Shown: positions 9,080 through 17,700 of the stretch, piece after piece
How positions within the stretch are numbered: the stretch's first letter is position 1
Layout: every line of letters begins with the position of its first letter
Program-made: the position numbers and the translations under genes
Source: a virus
IMG/VR virus record: IMGVR_UViG_3300023109_003022
Coordinates: 1-26,044 of that record
Reading direction: 5' to 3' (one strand)
DNA: 26,044 bases
Notes under the pieces: model-generated
Told to the model about the DNA's origin: nothing
The model's input: only the letters and a program-made list of their open reading frames with translations
The model's database searches: none

Positions 9080-12000
9080 ATGGGTTTAGAAATAACAGGA
9101 AATAAAATATTAACAACATCACCATCAACACAAGCAACAATTGACAATGCTGTATTGTCAGGTTCTTATGTCGATATAGATACTATTACAACCCATAGTT
9201 CTATTGAAACTTTTTTAACTATTGATCCTTCAACAGGAGCTCTTAGAAAAACAAATAGTGTTACAGGACATTCAGGTCATTCGGGTCCTCAAGGAGGTCA
9301 AGGAGGTCAAGGAGGACAAGGTAATACAGGATATACAGGTAGAACAGGATATACAGGTAGAACAGGAAATGGAGGAGACACAGGTAATACTGGTTTTATA
9401 GGATCTACCCCTTCTCCAGGATCTCAAGGAGTTCAAGGTTATCAAGGAGTTCAAGGATATGGAGGTTATACAGGTCCTACTGGAGGTGGTGGTTCTCAAG
9501 GATTTCAAGGTCCTCAAGGATTTCAAGGTATAAGGAGTAACGTAGGATTTTTATCGTATAATATATATTCAACCCATTTTGGAAATGGGGGGACTAGTGA
9601 TTATGTAAAAAATGGATTCTCCAGTTACCCTAATAATGCTACCCAATTTGATATTTTATTAAACCCAAACCAAACAGCAACATCAATAGCAGGAAGTGGT
9701 CAAATTAGTGTTAGCACAGGTATTGATTTTACAACATATACCCAATTAGCAAATGTAGGTGTACCTGTACCTAATTCAGGAGCATATTATGCTTTTGCAG
9801 TATATGGAACTTTTGTTCCCACTACTACAGGTACTTATACTTTTAGTTGTGAAGGAGATGATGCTGTTGATTTATTTATTAATAACACATTAATTGCTTC
9901 TCATTATGGAGGACATGGTATTGCTCCTATAGGTACACATACAGGTACTATTTCATTAACCGCAGGTGTAGCTTACAACTTTAAAGCTAGAATGCAAGAA
10001 TATAGTGGGGGTGATGGTTTACGAGTATATTGGAAAAAACCAGGATCATCTACATGGCAAATAGATACAAATGAATTATTTGATGACGTAGGACTTCAAA
10101 ATGTAAATGTAGGAGGTCAAGGAGGTCAAGGAGGTCAAGGAAATCAAGGTCGTGGTGGATTCCAAGGATACACAGGACCTCAAGGATATCAAGGAGGTAA
10201 TAATGGTTACCGAGGACCACAAGGTGGTAACGGTAGTCAAGGATCACAAGGTTACCAAGGTATTAGAGGCCCAGAACCTAGAGGTTCACAAGGTTCTCAA
10301 GGTATTCAGGGTTATCAAGGTGGTACCCAAGGAGGTCAAGGAGGACAAGGTGGTAGAGGTTCTCAAGGTCCCCAAGGTTTCCAAGGAACATCTCCTACTG
10401 GAGCTGGAGGTAGAACAGGATATACAGGTAGAACTGGGCATCAAGGTGCAAATAGAGGTCCTCAAGGAGGACAAGGTGGTAGAGGTTCTCAAGGTCCTCA
10501 AGGTTTCCAAGGAGTATCACCTGGAGGTGGAAGTGGTAACACAGGACATACAGGTAGAACTGGGCATCAAGGTGCAAATAGAGGTCCTCAAGGAGGACAA
10601 GGTGGTAGAGGTTCTCAAGGTCCTCAAGGTTTCCAAGGAACATCTCCTACTGGAGCTGGAGGTAGAACAGGACATGGTGGTCCTCAAGGATATCAAGGTG
10701 GACCTCAAGGACCACAAGGAGGAACAGGACCTGGTGGACATACTGGTCCTCAAGGACCTCAAGGTTACCAAGGTAACCAACCCACAGGCTTCCAAGGTTA
10801 TCAAGGTCCTCAAGGATATCAAGGAGGAGCACAAGGTCCTCAAGGTTATCAAGGACCAGCAACTGGTCAAGGACCACAGGGACCTCAAGGTTACCAAGGT
10901 AATCAACCAACAGGCTCTCAAGGTTATCAAGGTCCTCAAGGATATCAAGGAGGGGCACAAGGTCCTCAAGGATACACAGGTCCCGGAACTGGTACTGGTA
11001 GTCAAGGATCACAAGGTTACCAAGGCAATCAACCAACCGGCTCTCAAGGTTATCAAGGTCCCCAAGGATATCAAGGTGGACCTCAAGGACCTCAAGGATC
11101 TGTAGGTCCTGCAACTGGTACTGGTAGTCAAGGATCACAAGGTTATCAAGGTAACCAACCTACCGGATTTCAAGGATATAGAGGACCTCAAGGTACTCAA
11201 AATGGAAGTCAAGGACCCCAAGGACATGCAGGTCCAGATACAAGTAGAGGACCACAAGGTAACCAAGGTAATCAAGGTAACCAACCCACTGGTAGAACAG
11301 GATATACTGGAAGAATAGGAGTAGGAGGTACCCCTAGTGATACACCAGGATATACAGGAAGTCAAGGTTATCAAGGACCTCAAGGTCCTACAGGTAACCC
11401 AGGTCCTAATCCTTCTGGAAATTCAGGTAATAGAGGATACCAATCTGGATCACAAGGACCACAAGGTCCTCAAGGTAATCAAGGTGGTCAAGGAGGACGA
11501 GGTGGTCAAGGTGTTCAAGGATATGATGGTGCAAATCCAAGAGGATCCCAAGGTCCCCAAGGATATAATGGTAGATCAGGTTACTCTAATGGAAGTCAAG
11601 GTCCTCAAGGTAATCAAGGAAATAGAGGACCTCAAGGCTATCAAGGTACAAATCCAACAGGATCTCAAGGTTCTCAAGGAACTCAAGGTACTTCTACTCC
11701 TGGAAATCAAGGATATAGAGGACCACAAGGTAACCAAGGTAATCAAGGATCAAATGGACCAACAGGTGTACAAGGTGCCAACGCACTTCCTGAAGGACAG
11801 GCTGTTATTGTTGATTATGCAATGAATGCAAGTTTAGGTCAAACAGAAAATGCTGCTACTCAATTATCATTTGTTAATACTGGATGGAATACCAGTGCAA
11901 ATGTTAGTATATCCTCAGGAACAATAGATCAATTTACAATTTTAACTACTGGTAATTATTATATTGAGTGTGGGTTTAATTTTGAATTTATTTCATCATC

Positions 12001-12241
12001 TTCAACTCAATCTAATGGTGCTTTCTTTAAATTAGTTCCTAATACTAATGTAAATAATTATTTATCATTTGGTAGAAGTAGAATCCAAAATAGTAATAGC
12101 CACTTAGGTTCAGTCAAGTTATACTTTGCCGGTAATATTGTTGGAGGAACTATTTTAGAAGTATATGGATTTAAAATAAATAGCAGCCAAACAATAGGAG
12201 TTTATTCAGGTAATATATTTATATCAGAAATTACCCCATAA
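9080..12241 (+). CDS. Gln-rich collagen-like fibre with embedded PA14-like domain, paralogue C (1053 aa)
   Basis: The ATG at 9080 gives [11 protein letters not shown], as in paralogue A. After the ~60-residue N-terminal domain there is a short Gly-X-Y shaft (~61-150), then a non-collagen domain at ~151-338 with TYTFSCEGDDAVDLFINN, a Gly/Thr strand, and GDGLRVYWKKPGSSTW. This pattern matches the PA14 family (beta-barrel, often carbohydrate-binding through an Asp-Asp pair and calcium). A long shaft follows (~340-900) with two arrays of 126-nt repeats. The C-terminal ~150 residues form a beta-rich head with TGNYYIECGFNFEF, C1q/TNF-like in appearance. Inferred role: a fibre with two binding modules, one mid-shaft and one at the tip. 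An AT-only inverted repeat follows the stop codon. Confidence 0.92.
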   Translation: MGLEITGNKILTTSPSTQATIDNAVLSGSYVDIDTITTHSSIETFLTIDPSTGALRKTNSVTGHSGHSGPQGGQGGQGGQGNTGYTGRTGYTGRTGNGGDTGNTGFIGSTPSPGSQGVQGYQGVQGYGGYTGPTGGGGSQGFQGPQGFQGIRSNVGFLSYNIYSTHFGNGGTSDYVKNGFSSYPNNATQFDILLNPNQTATSIAGSGQISVSTGIDFTTYTQLANVGVPVPNSGAYYAFAVYGTFVPTTTGTYTFSCEGDDAVDLFINNTLIASHYGGHGIAPIGTHTGTISLTAGVAYNFKARMQEYSGGDGLRVYWKKPGSSTWQIDTNELFDDVGLQNVNVGGQGGQGGQGNQGRGGFQGYTGPQGYQGGNNGYRGPQGGNGSQGSQGYQGIRGPEPRGSQGSQGIQGYQGGTQGGQGGQGGRGSQGPQGFQGTSPTGAGGRTGYTGRTGHQGANRGPQGGQGGRGSQGPQGFQGVSPGGGSGNTGHTGRTGHQGANRGPQGGQGGRGSQGPQGFQGTSPTGAGGRTGHGGPQGYQGGPQGPQGGTGPGGHTGPQGPQGYQGNQPTGFQGYQGPQGYQGGAQGPQGYQGPATGQGPQGPQGYQGNQPTGSQGYQGPQGYQGGAQGPQGYTGPGTGTGSQGSQGYQGNQPTGSQGYQGPQGYQGGPQGPQGSVGPATGTGSQGSQGYQGNQPTGFQGYRGPQGTQNGSQGPQGHAGPDTSRGPQGNQGNQGNQPTGRTGYTGRIGVGGTPSDTPGYTGSQGYQGPQGPTGNPGPNPSGNSGNRGYQSGSQGPQGPQGNQGGQGGRGGQGVQGYDGANPRGSQGPQGYNGRSGYSNGSQGPQGNQGNRGPQGYQGTNPTGSQGSQGTQGTSTPGNQGYRGPQGNQGNQGSNGPTGVQGANALPEGQAVIVDYAMNASLGQTENAATQLSFVNTGWNTSANVSISSGTIDQFTILTTGNYYIECGFNFEFISSSSTQSNGAFFKLVPNTNVNNYLSFGRSRIQNSNSHLGSVKLYFAGNIVGGTILEVYGFKINSSQTIGVYSGNIFISEITP
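9530..10095 (+). other. PA14-like domain inside a collagen shaft
   Basis: Residues ~151-338 of fibre C lack Gly-X-Y and show PA14 hallmarks: YTFSCEGDDAVDLFINN followed by GTISLTAGVAYNFKARMQE and a VYWKKPGSS strand. The Asp-Asp of GDDA is where PA14 lectins commonly bind calcium and sugar. Gly-X-Y repeats resume directly afterwards. Confidence 0.8.
10351..10680 (+). repeat. 126-nt tandem repeat in fibre C (GGRGSQGPQGFQG units)
   Basis: The TGGTAGAGGTTCTCAAGG anchor occurs at 10351, 10477 and 10603, exactly 126 nt apart. Copies are nearly identical except for the TSPTGAGG versus VSPGGGSG segment. Confidence 0.92.
10763..11262 (+). repeat. 126-nt tandem repeat in fibre C (GYQGNQPTG units), 4 copies
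   Basis: The GYQGNQPTG anchor begins at 10763, 10889, 11015 and 11141, exactly 126 nt apart. Each unit has compensating interruptions (GNQPTG is long, GYQGGAQ and GQG are short), so the total remains 42 residues. Confidence 0.92.
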
Positions 12242-12248
12242 CTTGGAT

Positions 12249-12270
12249 ATATAATATTTATTTATTATAT
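12249..12270 (+). promoter_or_regulatory. AT-only inverted repeat between fibre genes and modification cassette
   Basis: ATATAATA (12249-12256) and TATTATAT (12263-12270) are perfect inverted repeats around a 6-nt loop, 8 nt after the stop of fibre C. With no G-C pairs it would be a weak terminator; it may also be part of a promoter for the cassette. The function is not determined. Confidence 0.35.
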
Positions 12271-12294
12271 TGGGTATTAAATTAAAAAAGTTGT

Positions 12295-13539
12295 ATGAAA
12301 TTAAGTGTAGTTACACCTACCCATAAGGGTACTTATTTAAATGAATTATATGATTCATTAAAAGATCAAACATATACTAACTGGGAATGGTTATTATACC
12401 TAAACGGTGGTTTACGTAAAGATGATATCTCTCAAGAAATAGTTAATGATTCTCGTGTAGTAATCCATCATGATATTAAATGTCCTTTAAGTACAAATGT
12501 AGGTTATCTAAAAAATAAAGCATTCCATTTAGCTACTGGAGATATATTAGTTGAAGTAGATCATGATGATGTTATAACCCCTGATTGTTTAGAGGAAACC
12601 GCTAAAGGATTTAAAAATCCTGAAATTGGTTTTGTATATAGTGATAATGCTAAATTACAAGATGATTTTATACCTTATGGTTCTGAATATGGATGGACTT
12701 ATGGATCAGCTGAATGGAAAGGTAAACATTATATCTCAATGGATTCTTTTGAACCATCAGCTAATTGTGTTTCACTTATTTGGTTTGCTCCTGACCATGT
12801 TAGGGCCTGGAGATCATCAGTTTATAGAGAAGTAGGAGGTCATAACCCTGAATTATCAATTCTAGATGACCAGGAATTAATGATGAGAACCTATATGGTT
12901 ACTTTATTTAAATATATCCCTAAAACACTTTATTTTTATAGAATTTACGGAGAAAATACTTGGTTAGAACGTAACCAAGAAATTCAAGAAGGCACAGTTA
13001 ATATGATGTATGAATGGCAACAACGTTTAGCTGAACGTGATGCTGATTTAAAAGGCCTACGTAAAATTGACATAGGTGGTGGTTTATATCCACGTGAAGG
13101 ATATGAGTCAGTGGATATTACGAATGGAGATATAACCGCAGATTTAACGCAGAAATGGCCATTTGAAGATAATTCAATTGGAGTAATAAACGCATCTCAT
13201 GTCATAGAACACCTACCAGATAAACAATTTACTATGTCTGAGATGCATAGAGTACTAGCAGATGGTGCTTGGGCTTTTATAGAAGTCCCATCTACCGATG
13301 GTAGAGGTGCATTTCAAGATCCAACTCATGTAAGTTATTGGAATGAAAATTCATTTTGGTATTATACTAAAAAATTACATGCTGATTTCATATATAATGA
13401 TAAAGTCCACTTCCAATCATTTGTTTTAGATACTTACTTCCCCGATGAATTTATGTATGAAAATAATATTTCTGTTACTAGAGCTTATTTAAGTGCTATT
13501 AAAAGCGATAAACGTAGACCCGGATATAAAGAATTATAA
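12295..13539 (+). CDS. GT2 glycosyltransferase fused to SAM-dependent methyltransferase
   Basis: Residues 1-~240 form a GT-A family 2 glycosyltransferase: MKLSVVTPTHKG opening strand, DQTYTNWEWLL, and the metal/nucleotide-sugar motif VEVDHDD (residues 87-92). Residues ~255-400 are a class I methyltransferase: KIDIGGGLYPREGY (SAM glycine loop near 258-263), the acidic second strand SVDITNGD, WPFEDNSIGVI, and SHVIEHL (301-307), as in Methyltransf_11-type proteins in sugar gene clusters. The protein probably transfers a sugar and methylates it or a nearby group; acceptor unknown. It is the first gene of the cassette, 53 nt after fibre C, and its stop overlaps the next start by one base (TAATG). 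The domain assignments are clear; the substrate is not. Confidence 0.88.
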   Translation: MKLSVVTPTHKGTYLNELYDSLKDQTYTNWEWLLYLNGGLRKDDISQEIVNDSRVVIHHDIKCPLSTNVGYLKNKAFHLATGDILVEVDHDDVITPDCLEETAKGFKNPEIGFVYSDNAKLQDDFIPYGSEYGWTYGSAEWKGKHYISMDSFEPSANCVSLIWFAPDHVRAWRSSVYREVGGHNPELSILDDQELMMRTYMVTLFKYIPKTLYFYRIYGENTWLERNQEIQEGTVNMMYEWQQRLAERDADLKGLRKIDIGGGLYPREGYESVDITNGDITADLTQKWPFEDNSIGVINASHVIEHLPDKQFTMSEMHRVLADGAWAFIEVPSTDGRGAFQDPTHVSYWNENSFWYYTKKLHADFIYNDKVHFQSFVLDTYFPDEFMYENNISVTRAYLSAIKSDKRRPGYKEL

Positions 13540-14186
13540 TGACAGAACAATTTCAAAAATTTCATGAATTAACTCGCTCTGGTATTAATAACGGAGAAGA
13601 AATCACTATATTAGCCATAGATGATTTTTATAATGATCCTGATGGTATTAGAGAATTTACAATAAATAACTTTAATTTTGAACCATCCCAATGGCATAAA
13701 GGACAAAGAAGTCATGAAAAATTAATAGTTGAAGGTACAAAAGAAAAACTAGAAAAAGTATTACAACAAGAAATAACAAATTGGGATTATAATTACAATG
13801 GTGTTTTTCAATTTTGTAATGCTCAAGATTCATTAGTATATCATTGTGATACCCAACAATATGCGGCTGTAGTATTTTTAACTCCAGATGCCCCTCCTGA
13901 AGCAGGAACTAATTTTTATCGCTCTAAAATAACAAAAAAGACTCGATTTGAACCTTGGGAAAATGGGAGTGAAATTTATAATAATACTTTTCCTGATGGA
14001 AATTACTATGATAAAACTAAATTAGAATTAATTGATAAAGTAGGTAATGTTTATAACAGATTAGCATTATGGGATGCTCGTACTATACATGCAGCCAGTG
14101 AATATTTTGGGGATAATATATATAACTCTAGATATTTTCATATGTTCTTTTTTGATTGTGATAAACCCGAACCCCCAAGATATTAA
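13539..14186 (+). CDS. DUF6445-like 2-oxoglutarate/Fe(II) oxygenase
   Basis: This 215-aa protein carries the iron triad of the double-stranded beta-helix oxygenases: H102-C-D104 in SLVYHCDTQQYAAVVFLTP, distal H184 in WDARTIHAAS, and R198 in NSRYFHMFFF as the likely 2-oxoglutarate anchor. The segment APPEAGTNFYRS between them resembles DUF6445-type proteins, which are oxygenase-like and uncharacterised. It starts one base inside the preceding stop codon and precedes a second, different oxygenase, so the two are probably made together. The substrate is unknown; candidates are fibre residues or cassette sugars. Oxygenase fold confidence is good; family name is moderate. Confidence 0.78.
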   Translation: MTEQFQKFHELTRSGINNGEEITILAIDDFYNDPDGIREFTINNFNFEPSQWHKGQRSHEKLIVEGTKEKLEKVLQQEITNWDYNYNGVFQFCNAQDSLVYHCDTQQYAAVVFLTPDAPPEAGTNFYRSKITKKTRFEPWENGSEIYNNTFPDGNYYDKTKLELIDKVGNVYNRLALWDARTIHAASEYFGDNIYNSRYFHMFFFDCDKPEPPRY

Positions 14187-14189
14187 TAT

Positions 14190-14783
14190 ATGAGAACATT
14201 TTATAATTTTGATCCTAATTACGAAACTAACCCAACAGAATTTTATTGGTTTCAAGAAGCATTCACACCTGAAGAAATAGATAAAATTATTACTGATTGT
14301 AGTAAAGTAGAAACCCAACATGCTACAATTGCCGGTGGAGGAAATGAAGATGAAATAGCAGGTGTAAGAAAATCAACAGTTAGATGGGTCCCCCAAACAG
14401 ATGAATTTAGTTGGATATATTGGAGAATATCAGAACTAGCAAAAGAAGCAAATTCAATTTGGGGTTTTGATTTACAATCAATGCCTGAAGGTATTCAATT
14501 TACTGAATATTTTGATAATGGAGGACATTACGATTGGCATCAAGATATTGGTCCTGGAGAATTAAGTATTAGAAAAATATCAGTGACAATTCAATTATCA
14601 GATTCCGATGACTATGAAGGAGGTGATTTAGAAATATTAAGAGGTGCAACTGAAGAAAAAACAGTAAGAGGTAAAGGAGTAGCCGTACTTTTCCCATCAT
14701 ATATGCTTCATAGAGTTTCACCTATAACTAGGGGAACTAGAAGATCTTTAGTATTATGGTTAGGTGGTTCACATTTTAAATAA
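14190..14783 (+). CDS. Prolyl-4-hydroxylase-like 2-oxoglutarate/Fe(II) oxygenase
   Basis: This 197-aa protein has the P4Hc/PKHD pattern: N-terminal FQEAFTPEEIDKII, the segment RKSTVRWVP, iron ligands H117-Q-D119 in HYDWHQD, GGDLEIL, distal H174 in FPSYMLHRVSPIT, and R184/R185 in GTRRSLVLW for 2-oxoglutarate. The length is normal for single-domain phage and bacterial members. It sits 3 nt after the DUF6445-like gene. Proximity to collagen-like fibres makes hydroxylation of fibre residues an attractive idea, but fibre prolines lie almost all in the X position of Gly-X-Y and the first fibre shaft has none. Targets on other phage or host proteins, or on sugars, remain possible. Confidence 0.85.
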   Translation: MRTFYNFDPNYETNPTEFYWFQEAFTPEEIDKIITDCSKVETQHATIAGGGNEDEIAGVRKSTVRWVPQTDEFSWIYWRISELAKEANSIWGFDLQSMPEGIQFTEYFDNGGHYDWHQDIGPGELSIRKISVTIQLSDSDDYEGGDLEILRGATEEKTVRGKGVAVLFPSYMLHRVSPITRGTRRSLVLWLGGSHFK

Positions 14784-14789
14784 AAGTTT

Positions 14790-17700
14790 ATGTTTGATTA
14801 CGGAGATGTAGAAATTAAAGATCCATATTTTAAAGAATGTTTAGAAAGAGAATTTTTTAATGACTCTCAATATGAAAAATATGTTAGTGTTAAAGAAGGA
14901 GACGTAGTAGTAGATATAGGGGCAAGTATTGGTCCTTTTTTATATACTATTAAAGATAAAAATTTATCTAAAGTAATAGCAGTAGAACCTATGCCTTCTT
15001 ACCATAAGCTATTACTTAAAAACTCAGGATTACCTAACTTAATTCTTTATAAAAACGCTATTGGATCCAATGATAATGAAATTATAGATTTAGAATGGAG
15101 TAGTGAAAAAGAACAAGTTAAAACAATATCATTCCAAAGTATAGTTAATAATAACGATTTATCATACATTAATTTTCTCAAATTAGATTGTGAAGGAGGA
15201 GAATATGATATTTTTACTGAAGAAAATATTGATTATTTAAAAAATAATGTAGGTTATATTGTAGGTGAATTTCATCTTAATGATGAAAGAATGACCAATG
15301 AATTTAAAAAATTATATAAACTACTTAATAAACATAATTTTAATTTTCATATTGAATCAGTTGATGGATATGATAATACACAATGGTTTAAAGATGATTT
15401 AGAATATTCATCCAACCAAAAATCCCAAGTTATACTTTATATAGATAATAGAAAAATGAAAAAATTATTATGTATAGCACCTCATTTATCAACAGGAGGT
15501 TTACCCCAATATTTAACTAAAAAAGTAGAATTACTTAAAGATGAATATGAAATTCATTTAGTTGAATGGCAAGATGTTACTGGAGGAAGATTAGTAGTTA
15601 CTAAAAACAAAATTCTTGCTCTAGTTCCAGATGATAGGTTTTATACTCTAGGAGAAAATAAAATGGAATTAATGGAATTAATTGATAAAATTAAACCAGA
15701 TATTATCCATAGTGAGGAAATTCCTGAATTTTATATGCCTAATGACATAGCACAAAAATTATATGCTACTGATAGATCTTATAAAATTGTAGAAACATCT
15801 CATGATTCATCATTTGATGTAGAACAAAAACGTTTCTTCCCAGATAAATTTATGTTTGTATCTCAATGGCAAATAGATCAATATAAAGATATTGATATAC
15901 CTAAAGTATTAGTTGAGTATCCTATTGAGTATATTCCACGTCCTGATAGAACAGAGGCATTACAAAAATTAGGGCTGGATCCAAATAAAAAACATATTTT
16001 ACATATTGGGTTATTTACATCTAGAAAAAATCAATCTGAATTTTTTGAATATGCCAAAATGTTACCTGAATATGAATTCCATAGTGTAGGGAACCAAGCA
16101 GATAATTTTAAATGGTATTGGGAACCTTTAATGCAAGATAAACCCGATAATTTAACATGGTGGAATGAAAGAACGGATGTTGATAATTTCTATCAATCAA
16201 TGGATTTATTTTTATTTACATCTAGAGGTACAGCAAATGATAAAGAAACAATGCCCTTAGTTATTCGTGAGGCATTATCATATCAAATCCCTCAATTATT
16301 ATATAATTTAGAAGTATACCAGAATTATTTTGATAGTTATGATTCTATTAATTACCTAAATTTTGATAGTTTAGAGGAAAATAAAAAACTTATCCAACAA
16401 CATTTCCAAGAATCAGATTATATTGATCCTAGCAAAGAAGCATACGTTATATGCACATATCCAGTAACGGATGCTATTATTCAAACTACTAAAGATTGCA
16501 TTAACTCATTAAAACGAGATGGTAGAAAAATTATAATTTCATCACATGCTCCTGTTCCTAAGGAATTACAAGAAATGGTTGATTATGTTTTTTATGATGC
16601 TAATAATATCTTAACAAAACATACTTACTACTCTAGTTTTAATTTCTATACAGATTTATATGATACTAATTTAAATTTAAAAGGTGAAGATAATGATATA
16701 TACCATGGACCTGCTTGTTACACTAGTTTTAGAAACCCTGCTACATTTGCTAAAAATTTAAGTATTGAAAAGCTCCATTTTATTAATTATGATTATATTT
16801 TAAAAGATGAAGATTATATCAATTATATTTCTAAAATTCTAAATACTAAAGATACATTCTTTGGTGAATTTAAAGCCCAAGAAGGTAAATGTTATTATAC
16901 ATATTTCTTTAGCTCTAAACCAGAACCAATCTTAGAAAACACACCAGATATCCATTCAGCTAAAGAATACGATGATTTGATGTTTACTTGTGGATCTGAA
17001 TCTAATGGTATTGAAAATATGTATTACCATTTATTTAAAGATTACCCAAATAATTACATTGAACCTAAAGAAAAATTCGAATCAGATGCTGAAAAATATT
17101 TTGATTTTGAAGATTATTCAATGGTAGAGTACTACAGTATTCTCCCAACAAATGTACCTGGTAGATTTTGTCCTTGGATTACTATTTCAAATGCTAAAGA
17201 AAGTAAATTAATCCATTATACTGTAGAAAGAAATGGTGAAATAATCATTGATAGAAATTTAGAAGTTACAGGTAAATACTATTTTTGGGATATGGTTCCT
17301 TACTCATTAGATGATAACACAGTAGTAAAATTCCATATTACCGATTTAAACACAGGTGACTTTATTAAAGAACACGTATTTAATTTAAATAAAGATTATT
17401 TTTTAAATAAAATGCCTAATAATGGTACATTTAATTGGAAAGGTGGTATTAAAGAATATGCTCGAAAACCTAAAATTAAATTAATGCATTTAGTTACGGA
17501 ACCTGACACAAATGAAAAAGAAATTACTTCTATAGAAAGTGTTAAAGAATTTTGTGAGCTAACCGGTATTAAGTATGAACAACGTGTTAATGAAATTTAT
17601 AAAAATACCCCACCTAAAAATAATTGTAATAGACCAGATGATGTCCAAGATAAACCTGGATATTATAAATTAGCTCCTGGGCATTATGGTTGTTTTTTAG

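Noticed and set aside
10152-11105. Alternative + frame of 317 aa and antisense frames over the fibre C shaft
   Set aside because: Low-complexity Lys/Asp/Val or Ser/Thr/Leu shadows of the Gly-Pro-Gln repeat; all real domains (PA14-like, head) are in the 9080-12241 frame.
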